Below the pieces are notes generated by a model that was not told the origin of the DNA, made no database searches, and worked only from the letters and a program-made list of their open reading frames with translations. Below are positions 38,301 to 40,661 of a stretch of DNA of 64,000 nt, one piece after another; within the stretch, counting starts at the first letter, position 1; every line of letters begins with the position of its first letter. The DNA is from Actinostola sp. cb2023 (lineage: Eukaryota > Cnidaria > Anthozoa > Actiniaria > Actinostolidae), in assembly GCA_033675265.1 (NCBI GenBank), contig JAUJYZ010001058.1, positions 533,501 through 597,500 on the forward strand. Direction: 5' to 3'. The translations under genes and the position numbers were made by a program.

Positions 38301-38718
38301 TTCTATCAACACCATGCACCAGCATATGCACCAGCAGTACTCACCATGCACCATGTTTCTATTCTGCTTTGCTTAATTTCTGCAAAGCTTTCAGTTGTCA
38401 GTTCAACAAAATCGCTGTCAGAAATGCTAAAATCCTGCAACAAACAGAACGATTGTTAGCTATGCTTCATTTAGATGATAAAGTCAGCAAATTAAACCAT
38501 CCAGCATGTTATAAACAATGTTATATATACAAGCTGGCAGCTGGTGGAATTCTGCTGACTCTGTCAAGATGAAATGAAGGTTGGTGTGTACTTACATTTG
38601 GTAGAAAAGGAAATTCTTGATGTACTTTTTTTCTAAATTCCTCAAAAGTCCATGTTTTGGGGACTTTTATGGATTTATCTGTGTTACTAAATGACAGTAA
38701 TATCTGGATAGATGCCAT
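4269..38718 (-). CDS. SMCHD1: SMCHD1 orthologue, 28 coding exons, about 1,946 aa
   Basis: Structural maintenance of chromosomes flexible hinge domain containing 1: a non-canonical SMC protein which in vertebrates acts as a homodimeric nuclear GHKL ATPase in long-range chromatin silencing. I assembled it by eye from similarity to the vertebrate protein. Exons, 5' to 3': 38596-38718, 38345-38434, 31712-31823, 31362-31471, 30196-30369, 29554-29634, 25617-25739, 23965-24159, 23447-23650, 22753-22886, 20401-20653, 19771-19995, 18690-18801, 18007-18348, 17074-17424, 16476-16699, 15072-15440, 13525-13660, 12528-12696, 11609-11781, 11139-11331, 10878-10974, 10091-10198, 9361-9649, 9049-9160, 7655-7935, 6296-6592, 4269-5032. 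All introns are GT-AG and all phases agree, with total 5,841 nt. Every domain of the vertebrate protein is present in order. No disabling mutation is seen. Function is inferred from family. The 5' UTR exon and promoter were not located. Introns are full of minisatellites, several made of the gene's own splice junctions. Confidence 0.9.
5033..5690 (-). repeat. 84-bp tandem of exon 28 acceptor junctions
   Basis: Around eight units of 84 bp (some 80-82 or shortened to 62). On the gene strand each unit contains GTTTGTAACTAG|GTATAGTTGCC and the first ~54 nt of exon 28 (AELAYISDPDIARLLSWYL). Six copies of the acceptor are intact. If any upstream copy were used, the frame would hit TAA after about 27 codons; only the last acceptor gives the hinge. 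Confidence 0.95.
5745..6190. repeat. Purine minisatellite (GGGAGGGAGAGTG)
   Basis: About 450 bp of GGGAGGGAGAGTG, GTGAGGGAATG and similar units, almost pure purine on the plus strand and hence pyrimidine on the transcribed RNA of SMCHD1. It could form triplex or G-rich structures and offers a long polypyrimidine tract upstream of exon 28. Spurious Pro/Ser/Leu frames occur on the minus strand. Confidence 0.93.
6296..6592 (-). CDS. SMCHD1: SMCHD1 exon 27: coiled coil
   Basis: Encodes DEHMQRIQAELAPLKKKITD, then heptad-rich KEIESADAKKRVSKCKLEVN and onward to RQYIK. Charged with regular hydrophobic spacing, this is the short coiled coil before the hinge, equivalent to vertebrate ALTKEKDQLSQSIVMYKSL. 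Acceptor TTCCATAG, donor AAAG|GTTTGT. Confidence 0.85.
6640..7590. repeat. (GATGATGGTCGTAAT)n complex microsatellite
   Basis: Nearly 1 kb of GAT-rich triplet units with GGTCGT, GTTCGT and ATCGT interruptions in SMCHD1 intron 26. Since units are multiples of three, long spurious frames arise: His-rich on the minus strand, Asp/Arg or Met/Val-rich on the plus strand. Confidence 0.95.
6688..6750. repeat. Dispersed element end, copy A
   Basis: ATAGTTTTAGGAGTGCTACA and the following 40 bp are present in reverse complement at about 63,776-63,838 near the other edge of the window. This copy abuts an (ATA)n tail, so it may be the 3' end of a SINE-like element. Confidence 0.6.
7655..7935 (-). CDS. SMCHD1: SMCHD1 exon 26
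   Basis: Encodes ETVELLILDVHGNVANASTN through EPCCIKFAFST. Matches vertebrate [20 protein letters not shown] in position and pattern, followed by the Y..VF strand before the coiled coil. Acceptor GTTGCAG, donor ACAG|GTGGGT. The intron that follows remains open in frame for about 1 kb. Confidence 0.82.
7970..8092. repeat. Small inverted repeat
   Basis: ACAACTACCAGAATGCTTTG at 7,971 is matched in reverse complement (CAAAGCATTCTGGTAGTTGT) at about 8,072-8,091, bounding about 120 bp upstream of exon 26. Confidence 0.75.
8178..8860. repeat. 61-62-bp minisatellite, 11 copies
   Basis: Highly uniform units of AACGAACTCCTGTCAGACCT, GCTATGAAGTGGGACTAAAC and AGGACTATCACTAGGACCCTGC between exons 25 and 26. 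On the gene strand a unit contains TTCGTTGCAG, sharing nine bases with the exon 26 acceptor TGTCGTTGCAG, which is too little to claim descent. Confidence 0.95.
9049..9160 (-). CDS. SMCHD1: SMCHD1 exon 25
   Basis: Encodes GPPKEISVKFPSENAGVVTA then SSTAEPRGRTILPRSGK. The donor AAAAA|GTATGT is the only one that keeps phase with exon 26. Acceptor CTACTTAG. It is another GPP-initiated domain start. Confidence 0.75.
9361..9649 (-). CDS. SMCHD1: SMCHD1 exon 24
   Basis: Encodes IDCQTEDGVRVDAVGHLSIG through APLKFSVLPG. DGNVIAGSAVYRKPTQ and AGNWSVTCQFTEYRERLKSV fit the vertebrate segment ending KVGTYCIQFGFM and VEVLPNQP. Acceptor TTATTAG, donor CCAG|GTAACC. Confidence 0.85.
9702..10067. mobile_element. 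Fold-back element of ~366 bp
   Basis: Two nearly identical arms of about 150-165 bp face each other, starting AATGAGRGTTTATC and meeting at GGAGGCAAGAGTTGCCTCC. Arms differ at only a few positions, which indicates a recent insertion or gene conversion between arms. The matching frames on the two strands are the same palindrome. Located between exons 23 and 24. Confidence 0.85.
10091..10198 (-). CDS. SMCHD1: SMCHD1 exon 23
   Basis: Thirty-six codons (residues 1331-1366), PALIRVSVESSNRVTDLTIR then SEDSTIRTTSNFPTLK. Acceptor TTTTTCAG, donor AAG|GTAACC, phase 0 at both ends. Alignment to the vertebrate protein is weak here, so the call rests on open frame, good splice sites and phase. Confidence 0.65.
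10440..10800. repeat. ~125-bp tandem, three copies
   Basis: Units contain ATATTGCAGAAGTAGGATCA, CTTCGATAACCTTGGCCACA and GGTGGACACATGCAGCAGTC. They vary by deletions, and a related fragment occurs at 16,870-17,045. Located between exons 22 and 23. Confidence 0.88.
10878..10974 (-). CDS. SMCHD1: SMCHD1 exon 22
   Basis: Encodes DNIFAANVIQCTAKPDLQVK then MKISSSDHKSLQ, plausibly the beta-strands corresponding to vertebrate LGVFSVFAPRGEHTLQVKA. Acceptor GGGGGCAG, donor CAG|GTAATG. Support is mainly phase continuity and the duplicated copy next door. Confidence 0.7.
11010..11130 (-). pseudogene. Decayed tandem duplicate of SMCHD1 exon 22
   Basis: The sequence GATAACGTAGCATGAATTAA, its downstream intron and a shrunken version of exon 22 (AGACTTTTATGATTGAGCTC, TATCTTCATCTTTTCAGGTC) recur here from 10,840-10,974. 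Several small deletions remove the coding frame and both splice sites. It lies between functional exons 21 and 22 and would be part of the intron. Confidence 0.7.
11139..11331 (-). CDS. SMCHD1: SMCHD1 exon 21
   Basis: Starts GPPHHIEISSQLFESNDQKQ and contains HPIQVCVCDRSGNKTPLKTT. Matches vertebrate GPPAKLLLIDWPELKES and NPIIVQLCDQWDNPAP. Acceptor TTTCTAG, donor TGTCA|GTGAGT. Confidence 0.87.
11440..11606 (-). mobile_element. tRNA-derived SINE fragment
   Basis: On the minus strand TGGCTTAGTTGG (box A) is followed by GTTCGATCC (box B), separated by only about 10 nt, shorter than in a tRNA, so an internal deletion has occurred. It starts six bases after the exon 20 donor. No cloverleaf can form, so I do not call a tRNA gene. 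Confidence 0.5.
11609..11781 (-). CDS. SMCHD1: SMCHD1 exon 20
   Basis: Encodes NSASLSYNGEMIYNASSKEF through RINLKPG. Aligns with the vertebrate [20 protein letters not shown] segment and ends where the next Ig-like GPP repeat begins. Acceptor TTGTAG, donor CCAG|GTACGT. A tRNA-derived sequence begins only a few bases beyond the donor. Confidence 0.82.
11805..12010. repeat. CAT microsatellite with GGTAGAGCTAACACT units
   Basis: Six units of about 34 bp, each GGTAGAGCTAACACT followed by a variable (CAT)n tract, in the intron between exons 19 and 20. More degenerate CAT-rich sequence continues to about 12,310. Confidence 0.93.
12341..12580 (-). repeat. 89-bp triplication of the exon 19 donor end
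   Basis: Three copies with period 89 bp (GATACGTACTG at 12,341, 12,430 and 12,519). Each carries 54 nt of exon 19 coding sequence plus the GTACGT donor and about 35 nt of intron. Two copies contain a telomere-like GGGTTAGGGTTA in the intronic part. The read-through frame stays open across the copies. Confidence 0.92.
12528..12696 (-). CDS. SMCHD1: SMCHD1 exon 19, flanked by junction copies on both sides
   Basis: Encodes GEPEKWAFGLKNGVDIECDA through PPDIVPLISLEYSRQ, the counterpart of the vertebrate DEPKHLKCEM and ITDQYGNQ segment. The acceptor is TTTGTAG. I placed the donor at the first AGACA|GTACGT, because phase 2 joins correctly to exon 20. Two further identical donors lie 89 and 178 bp downstream in the tandem at 12,341-12,580, and their use would extend the protein and shift frame. 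Confidence 0.8.
12697..13497 (-). repeat. 46-bp minisatellite carrying exon 19 acceptor copies
   Basis: About 14 units of 46 bp that shrink to a 19 bp unit near 13,320-13,497. On the gene strand each unit ends TTTATTCTATTGTTTGTAG, the same polypyrimidine tract and AG that form the authentic exon 19 acceptor at 12,697. Some units have TTGTTGTAG. The splicing machinery must therefore choose the last of many equivalent acceptors. Confidence 0.9.
13525..13660 (-). CDS. SMCHD1: SMCHD1 exon 18
   Basis: Begins VPCKSLPALPDCPVAQLVPS and ends TQIRIRPEE. Similarity to the vertebrate GLLPDVQVPTS..FTVRPLPDEP region is modest, but splice phase on both sides and the following GEPEKWAFGL support it. Acceptor CCCCAG, donor GAAG|GTGAGA. 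Rich in Cys compared with neighbours. Confidence 0.75.
13775..14835. repeat. 21-bp minisatellite (GGAGTGACTGGCTCATAGGGGTT)
   Basis: About 48 units of 20-23 bp in the intron between exons 17 and 18, with a higher-order duplication: the block from about 13,860 to 14,330 recurs at about 14,350-14,815, including the rare GGCATGACCAGC and GGAGAGGAGGC variants. Units carry no splice site. Confidence 0.95.
15072..15440 (-). CDS. SMCHD1: SMCHD1 exon 17
   Basis: 123 codons, residues 952-1074. Starts VAAGQAPCTKKVKMSLVTVE and ends IQTSWSGE, with LKAFDESGRCLTVSEL and NNNN in a loop. It aligns with the vertebrate SHVARLQIFSVEG and MYDEGEREINITSAL. Using the acceptor TTGTTAG|GTT keeps phase 0. The nearby GCAGCAG would break the frame. 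Donor GAG|GTATAA. Confidence 0.82.
15525..16390. repeat. 16-17-bp minisatellite (GTGTCCATATTAACGGG)
   Basis: More than 50 degenerate units of GTGTCC(A/G)TATTAA(C/T)GRG filling the intron between exons 16 and 17, with higher-order duplication of blocks containing a TATTATTATTATGTCC interruption (15,780 and 15,928). No splice-site copy. Confidence 0.93.
16476..16699 (-). CDS. SMCHD1: SMCHD1 exon 16
   Basis: Begins GPPHTLKLPSFEINEVQNYD and includes PEFTVQVLDNWGQACALPDR. Aligns with vertebrate GHPRRLKVKPDSEI and FPFQVEVLDESDN. Acceptor TCATTAG, donor AAG|GTTAGT. Third Ig-like repeat, with the recurring GPP start typical of these domains. Confidence 0.88.
16870..17045. repeat. Fragment related to the 10.4-10.8 kb tandem
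   Basis: Shares ATATTGCAGAGGTGGACA, CACACTG and CAATATTGYGCGCAAT phrases with the tandem units at 10,440-10,800, so a dispersed repeat of some 150 bp exists in at least two SMCHD1 introns. Confidence 0.5.
17074..17424 (-). CDS. SMCHD1: SMCHD1 exon 15
   Basis: Begins ANVATFVRLDEPSESVTPSL and contains LKFKLHFQDEWANPTTLFPS, the counterpart of vertebrate FNIPLEFQDEFGHTSQL. Acceptor CTTAACAG, donor GCAG|GTATGT. Second Ig-like domain. Confidence 0.9.
17480..17705. repeat. 17-bp minisatellite (GGGAGGTGTCCRCTTAT)
   Basis: About 13 units of 17 bp just upstream of exon 15 in transcription. The unit is reminiscent of the GTGTCCRTATTAACG array at 15.5-16.4 kb, and both begin after a GTAGAAC/GGAACC lead (17,443; 15,491), so they may be different expansions of one dispersed element. 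Confidence 0.9.
18007..18348 (-). CDS. SMCHD1: SMCHD1 exon 14
   Basis: Starts KIFKDLQGDELNSKITWLAG and includes GFKPFWLGKAGSYVLKFVAV. Aligns with LPDRLSVTWPEGDEL and the [20 protein letters not shown] segment of vertebrate SMCHD1, the first Ig-like beta-sandwich after the ATPase module. Acceptor TCCTACAG, donor AAAG|GTTAGT. Confidence 0.88.
18590..18655. repeat. (ATT)n tail, probably of a SINE
   Basis: CCTCTATATTAAATAAAGTTG is followed by an ATT/TAA microsatellite. A similar CTCTTATAAATAAAGACTATT arrangement lies on the minus strand near 32,300, suggesting a common short retroposon tail. Confidence 0.45.
18690..18801 (-). CDS. SMCHD1: SMCHD1 exon 13
   Basis: Encodes VYQNQQEEKPLSRIIDIPDN through KQMLPKT, matching vertebrate MEPQALYDEVRTVPIAKLD and onwards. 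Acceptor TTCGCAG, donor ACTG|GTAAAC. It ends in phase 1; the split codon gives Val with exon 14. Confidence 0.85.
18905..19535. repeat. 11-bp minisatellite (ATACTGGTTGG)
   Basis: Some 57 units of 11 bp with two binary variable positions (ATACTGG/ACACTGG and TTGG/TCGG). Because 11 is not a multiple of 3, several frames on both strands stay open and give NQYPTSI/DTGWILVGYWL-type peptides that are not real genes. Lies between exons 12 and 13. Confidence 0.95.
19771..19995 (-). CDS. SMCHD1: SMCHD1 exon 12
   Basis: Seventy-five codons, residues 534-608, starting VSFEDLLPNQPRGSGGDVYY and containing TQGDIVKLDTKPTIYGRVLY. The vertebrate match is [20 protein letters not shown]. Acceptor GATTCAG, donor GAG|GTATTT, phase 0 at both ends. 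Confidence 0.9.
20235..20310. repeat. CTG/CTA trinucleotide tract
   Basis: Short imperfect CTGCTGCTACTACTAATAATA tract in the intron between exons 11 and 12, amid CAT/CATCA-rich sequence. No coding role. Confidence 0.8.
20401..20653 (-). CDS. SMCHD1: SMCHD1 exon 11
   Basis: Encodes LSFCTPSAQRTKKQKDILPD, CYRRLKGILFFNRHTPISNN and onward to FRSWLEKCHKDLDKE. Aligns with vertebrate WCTPPKKR, CYNRISGALF, VSTNKLTF and FALWLKDCHEKYDKQ. Acceptor TTTCTAG, donor GAA|GTAGGT. Together with exon 12 this is the transducer-like region that couples ATP binding to dimerisation in GHKL proteins. Confidence 0.9.
20969..21098 (+). pseudogene. Possible exon of a Crypton-derived recombinase-like gene
   Basis: An ATG opens a 43-codon segment, MAAVDPDKDRFNQLAKEEIE then EIIAGAQPKMTVRQTRCGIS, ending at CAAG|GTAAAA, a plausible donor. 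The pattern of an acidic 'F..L..EE...I..G' helix followed by a T-rich basic segment is like the start of the ZMYM/QRICH1/KCTD1-like proteins derived from Crypton tyrosine recombinases, which are abundant in invertebrate genomes. No second exon could be confirmed before the fold-back element at 21,400. It lies antisense inside an SMCHD1 intron. Family assignment is tentative. Confidence 0.35.
21400..21815. mobile_element. Fold-back (long inverted-repeat) element
   Basis: The ends GGGTTAGAGACT and AGTCTCTAACCC are inverted. The core around 21,650 is an almost perfect palindrome of more than 100 bp per arm centred on TTCTTGTAGTTCGAACTACA. The left arm contains an extra nested hairpin (TACTGCAC..GTGCAGTA) absent from the right arm. 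Non-coding; the matching small frames on both strands are palindrome shadows. Confidence 0.8.
21826..22690. repeat. 83-bp minisatellite
   Basis: About ten units of 83 bp (CCCTCCCTGGTTGCTGTCCC and following, ending CTAACACACTGACA) in the intron between exons 10 and 11, ending some 60 bp from the exon 10 donor. Units alternate GGTTGCTG and TTGTTCCTG variants, which suggests higher-order pairing. Confidence 0.95.
22753..22886 (-). CDS. SMCHD1: SMCHD1 exon 10
   Basis: Begins GVLMYYPHEAGQESIPRE and ends EPVFECFWQGRLAPLSYVH, matching the vertebrate GIIRYHPF and PIFECFWNGRLIPY. It links the ATPase core to the transducer region. Acceptor CTTGCAG, donor AG|GTAGGC, ending in phase 2, which the next exon completes as Arg. 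Confidence 0.88.
22960..23446 (-). repeat. 70-bp tandem carrying exon 9 donor copies
   Basis: About seven units of roughly 70 bp adjoining exon 9. On the gene strand each begins ACAG|GTTAGTTTGCCCTTTC, copying the CAG|GTTAGT junction of exon 9 and the first ~60 nt of the intron. One unit is shortened (23,161-23,205). Only three exonic bases are included, unlike the exon 2 and exon 6 arrays. Confidence 0.85.
23447..23650 (-). CDS. SMCHD1: SMCHD1 exon 9
   Basis: Residues 337-404, beginning MELDNTSFQKANIQVFLDDG and containing VKCMDLREVTDD, the counterpart of the vertebrate KIVNLREIQDD. Acceptor TCCACAG, donor GCAG|GTTAGT. The donor-side intron sequence is repeated six to seven times in the adjoining array. 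Confidence 0.85.
23965..24159 (-). CDS. SMCHD1: SMCHD1 exon 8
   Basis: Residues 272-336, including KQFTCVVITGLKDQHIDYI and LTRCLAHVYHFYLWG. This is among the best-conserved stretches; the vertebrate form is TAVVITGVQPEHIQYL and TRQLAHIYHYYIHG. Acceptor TTCCCAG, donor TTG|GTGAGT, phase 0. Confidence 0.9.
24433..25446. mobile_element. piggyBac-like element flanked by TTAA
   Basis: The ends read TTAA-CCCTTTGA and TCAAAGGG-TTAA (target sites at 24,429-24,432 and 25,447-25,450). A TTAA target duplication with termini starting CCC is the piggyBac signature. The 1,014 bp interior has overlapping short frames on both strands, the longest 181 codons on the minus strand, but I recognise no DDD transposase motif, so it is probably non-autonomous or decayed. 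It sits in the intron between SMCHD1 exons 7 and 8. Confidence 0.7.
25617..25739 (-). CDS. SMCHD1: SMCHD1 exon 7
   Basis: Residues 231-271, EKLHKRAEEGKPVFEDYRC then IRNPGDMSTLE and onwards. It aligns with the vertebrate segment around EKNKEAIYSGYIRNRKP in the ATPase domain. Acceptor TTTTAG, donor TTG|GTAAAG, phase 0 at both ends. Confidence 0.85.
27220..27884. mobile_element. TTA-flanked inverted-repeat element, copy 1
   Basis: Terminal inverted repeats of about 50 bp begin GGGGCCGTCGACATATTCAC and contain CCGCTTAACGTCCA. The element is flanked by TTA on both sides, and TTA is part of the host minisatellite unit (GTGTTACTG), so the insertion site is readable. The 3 bp TTA duplication suggests the PIF/Harbinger superfamily. 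No transposase frame. The right end has two mismatches to the left (ACGTGAAT, GACTGCCCC). Confidence 0.8.
28699..29364. mobile_element. TTA-flanked inverted-repeat element, copy 2
   Basis: Near-identical to the copy 1,479 bp to the left, differing by only a few bases, including an intact right terminal repeat (AGGTGAATATGTCGACGGCC). Flanking array units are also shared, including the rare variants CATAAAGACGG and GATATGGTT, which shows segmental tandem duplication and not two insertions. Confidence 0.8.
29554..29634 (-). CDS. SMCHD1: SMCHD1 exon 6, source of the intron 6 array
   Basis: Twenty-seven codons (residues 204-230), GFYLGDRIKVVTKRDDC then PYVTEITISK, aligning with the strand after FGVG in vertebrate SMCHD1. 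The acceptor is TTTTCAG and the donor AAG|GTACAG. The last ~35 nt of this exon plus the donor form the repeating unit of the array that follows. Failure to use the first donor gives Val-Gln then TAA. Confidence 0.85.
29690..29785. repeat. GGATGAAT/GAAT microsatellite
   Basis: Short GATGGATGAATGAATG-type units in SMCHD1 intron 5. Confidence 0.85.
30035..30175. repeat. AT-rich (ATA/ACA) microsatellite
   Basis: Imperfect AATAATAAC and AATAATATAACA units directly downstream of the exon 5 donor, in intron 5. Confidence 0.85.
30196..30369 (-). CDS. SMCHD1: SMCHD1 exon 5: ATPase motifs DNGEGM and FGVG
   Basis: Encodes residues 146-203, RLAAIFDNGEGM through SKFGVGATQA. D152 of DNGEGM is the expected adenine-contacting Asp, and the FGVG glycine motif (196-199) closes the ATP lid as in GHKL proteins. 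The vertebrate equivalents are DNGRGM and FGVGGKQA. The acceptor is GTTGCAG and the donor GCT|GTAAGT. Frame is phase 0 at both ends. Confidence 0.9.
30435..30930. repeat. 24-bp minisatellite
   Basis: About 20 units of roughly 24 bp (TAGACCACACTTCATGGTAA with variants CATAGTAA, CACGGTAA) in the intron before SMCHD1 exon 5. Units contain no splice-site copy. Because 24 is a multiple of 3, several frames stay open and give spurious repetitive peptides. Confidence 0.95.
31225..31295. repeat. Dispersed repeat, copy 1
   Basis: A segment of about 65-70 bp (CAAGTGACCTGTGATCAAAA and following) recurs in reverse complement at about 32,395-32,480. The element is itself partly palindromic around AAATTCTCCTTTxxxAATCAAAGAACCTCAAGGAGA. 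It lies in the intron between SMCHD1 exons 4 and 5. Confidence 0.6.
31362..31823 (-). CDS. SMCHD1: SMCHD1 exons 3-4: GHKL ATPase motif I
   Basis: Exon 3 (31,712-31,823) encodes IRTSTKEACKLDKPRYELLR and onwards to QSGNYHFS. Exon 4 (31,362-31,471) encodes SYQAFCEFVDNSIQATARN and onwards. CEFVDNS corresponds to the GHKL N-box, with predicted general-base Glu116 and Mg-coordinating Asn120. The vertebrate counterpart is AELIDNS. Donors are GTGAGT and GTAAGT, acceptors CACACAG and CATTCTAG. The 240 bp intron contains nothing notable. Confidence 0.88.
32395..32480. repeat. Dispersed repeat, copy 2 (inverted)
   Basis: Reverse-complement relative of the copy at 31,225-31,295, preceded at 32,262-32,300 by an (ATA)n tract and TTTATTTATAAGAGG, which resembles the 3' tail of a SINE on the minus strand. 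It is in SMCHD1 intron 2, just past the end of the giant array. Confidence 0.55.
32520..38344 (-). repeat. Giant 44-bp minisatellite made of exon 2 donor junctions
   Basis: About 130 units of roughly 44 bp in head-to-tail order, with a few indels and short unit fragments. On the gene's strand each unit reads ATAGAAACATGGTGTATG followed by GTGAGTAATGC, i.e. a near copy of the last 18 nt of exon 2 and its 5' splice site. Two main variants differ at GTGAGTAATGC versus GTGAGTACTGC. The authentic donor matches the second. The opposite strand lacks stop codons in all three frames, which creates three overlapping spurious frames of about 1,900-2,000 codons. Confidence 0.95.
38345..38434 (-). CDS. 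SMCHD1: SMCHD1 exon 2, source of the giant intron 2 array
   Basis: Thirty codons (residues 42-71, DFSISDSDFVELTTESFAEI then KQSRIETWCM) finish the ubiquitin-like segment. The acceptor is TTGCAG and the donor ATG|GTGAGT. The last 18 nt of this exon together with the donor recur in every unit of the 5.8 kb array that fills the following intron. Any use of a downstream donor copy would meet a TGA within about 14 codons. Confidence 0.8.
38596..38718 (-). CDS. SMCHD1: SMCHD1 exon 1: start codon and ubiquitin-like segment
   Basis: Encodes residues 1-41, beginning MASIQILLSF and containing the TWTFEEFRKKV segment, which aligns with the N-terminal ubiquitin-like region that precedes the ATPase in vertebrate SMCHD1. 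The donor is AAT|GTAAGT at the low-coordinate end. The exon extends 5' as UTR to about 38,743, where TTTTGTAG forms an acceptor, so at least one non-coding exon should lie upstream. The ATG at 38,716-38,718 is the first in the exon and matches the expected start. Confidence 0.8.
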
Positions 38719-38892
38719 ATGGAATGGATGATTTAAAACTGCCCTACAAAAAATAACATATCAATAACAGAGTTAGTCTTCATCCAAGCTGCACATACTT
38801 CAAAAACTCATGCATAATTAATGAGCAATTCGTCCAATCAGAAGGATGAAATCCATCACGTGCATGTACCTTTATACCCAGTAATGCACTGC

Positions 38893-38987
38893 TTATTAGT
38901 ATTCTTTATATAAAGAATTCTAATGAGGATGAAACTTTATATAAAGTCTCATCCTCATTAGTATTCTTTATATAAAGAATACTAATA
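38893..38987. repeat. Nested AT palindromes
   Basis: Two TATTCTTTATATAAAGAAT palindromes flank an ACTTTATATAAAGT palindrome, and the whole block is itself inverted-repeat (ATTAGTATTC..GAATACTAAT; ATGAGGATGA..TCATCCTCAT). It could form a cruciform and resembles the collapsed core of a fold-back element. Confidence 0.85.
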
Positions 38988-39274
38988 AGGGAAGGTCTCA
39001 TATTGGTGTCACATCATTGACCTCCCAGTTCCCTGTACGGGACGACATATATGTTGCCTGGAAATATTGCTCCTTGGACACACTTTTGGGCCGTTGTTCA
39101 AATGTGGGATCTTTTTGATAGTATCAGTAGTATCGGTGCGTATGTGTGAGGCATTAGAAGCAACACGATACTGCTATGTTTGTGTTTCCCTTGCTGTTTT
39201 CTTACTGAAATCATCCGAAAATGTATTACTTTGGAATATCATTTTTGAAGCTGCTCAATAAACTCACAGATCAT

Positions 39275-39331
39275 GTTTTATCGGGTCTAAAACCACTCGG
39301 CTTCACCGAGTGGTTTTAAACCCGATAAAAC
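39275..39331. repeat. Hairpin, 26-bp arms
   Basis: GTTTTATCGGGT and AAAACCACTCGG on the left are reverse-complemented on the right with a five-base loop (CTTCA) and one mismatch. Function unknown; it looks like the ends of an inverted-repeat element with no interior. Confidence 0.85.
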
Positions 39332-39419
39332 ACTCCTGCTCGTTTATTAAACAGTACTTGAAAATTTTAAACAACTTCACATAAATGTGCAGATGAGCCT
39401 GGCATAGGTGCCTGTCAGT

Positions 39420-39470
39420 GGGGGGTGTCAGTGGGGGGGGCCTGGGGGGGGGGGGGGGGGGGGGGGGGGG
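39420..39470. repeat. Poly-G tract
   Basis: GGGGGGTGTCAGTGGGGGGG is followed by a run of about 27 G. Such tracts can form G-quadruplexes, and the exact run length may be uncertain in assembly. Confidence 0.9.
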
Positions 39471-40441
39471 TAGGCTGGCTTGACTCGACTGTGCAACCAT
39501 GGCAACCCTGTCACAACCCACTGAGCACCGTCACACTGACCAGTCAGTGGAATATATACTTACCTATATATAATTATATCAGAGGAGAGGGTGGAAGGGA
39601 TGAAAATATTGAATAGAAGCTGCGAATGCACATACATGTACTAGCAATATCGAATAGTGAATTCATACATGTACCAGGCATGACTGACTGCCTGGCATGA
39701 TGTCACATGGCTGACACGTGCTAGGCATATGAACAGCTAACATGCACTACTGTCTGCAAAACATCCCGTGGGGCTGACAGGTGCTTGGCACATGAACAAC
39801 TAACAGGCATAACTGCCTGTGCAATATCATGTGGACTGACATGCCACTTGCCACGTGAACAACTAGCTGACATCCAAGCGAGGCTAAGCTAATGAGACCG
39901 CTTGCCAGCAGCGTGTTTGAGAATGCTAGTGATCGCTGTATGCATTAGTTGGCTAGAGTTTAACCTTGGTTAAACATGTTACTAACCACATATAATATAT
40001 ATACATAAGATCTTTTAATGGAGTATACAGTCTGTGTGCACTTGTATAAACGTGGATAGTATCAGTAAGGCAATGACAAGCCAATCAAGTGAGACTGTAT
40101 AGTATATACATGTATATATACTGACTACATGTACATGTACACACGAAGTTCAAGTATAAAAGGAATGTTGACCAGGGGTAAAACAACACATTTTAAAATC
40201 AATCTTTGTTAATCGCATATTTAAATAATGTACATGTTCATGTAGTGATACAAAGATTAATTAGCAAACGTTGTTGTCTCTTACCCCTGGGCATGCACGC
40301 TCCTGTGGGTTCCAATAGCAAGGATAAGTATGTGTATCTTGTTACTATGGTGACGAGAGTTTTGAAGGTTTCAGTATAAATGGGGAAATCGCCCTTACAA
40401 CGTATATATGACAGGAAAGACCTCTTTAGACTTATATGCAT

Positions 40442-40661
<220 letters not shown>

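Noticed and set aside
32499..38572. Three overlapping plus-strand frames of about 1,900-2,000 codons encoding His/Thr/Ser/Pro-rich repeats
   Set aside because: They arise because the 44 bp minisatellite unit lacks stops in all three frames; all three frames give the same shifted peptide, the region is antisense intron of SMCHD1, and there is no coding signal outside the repeat.
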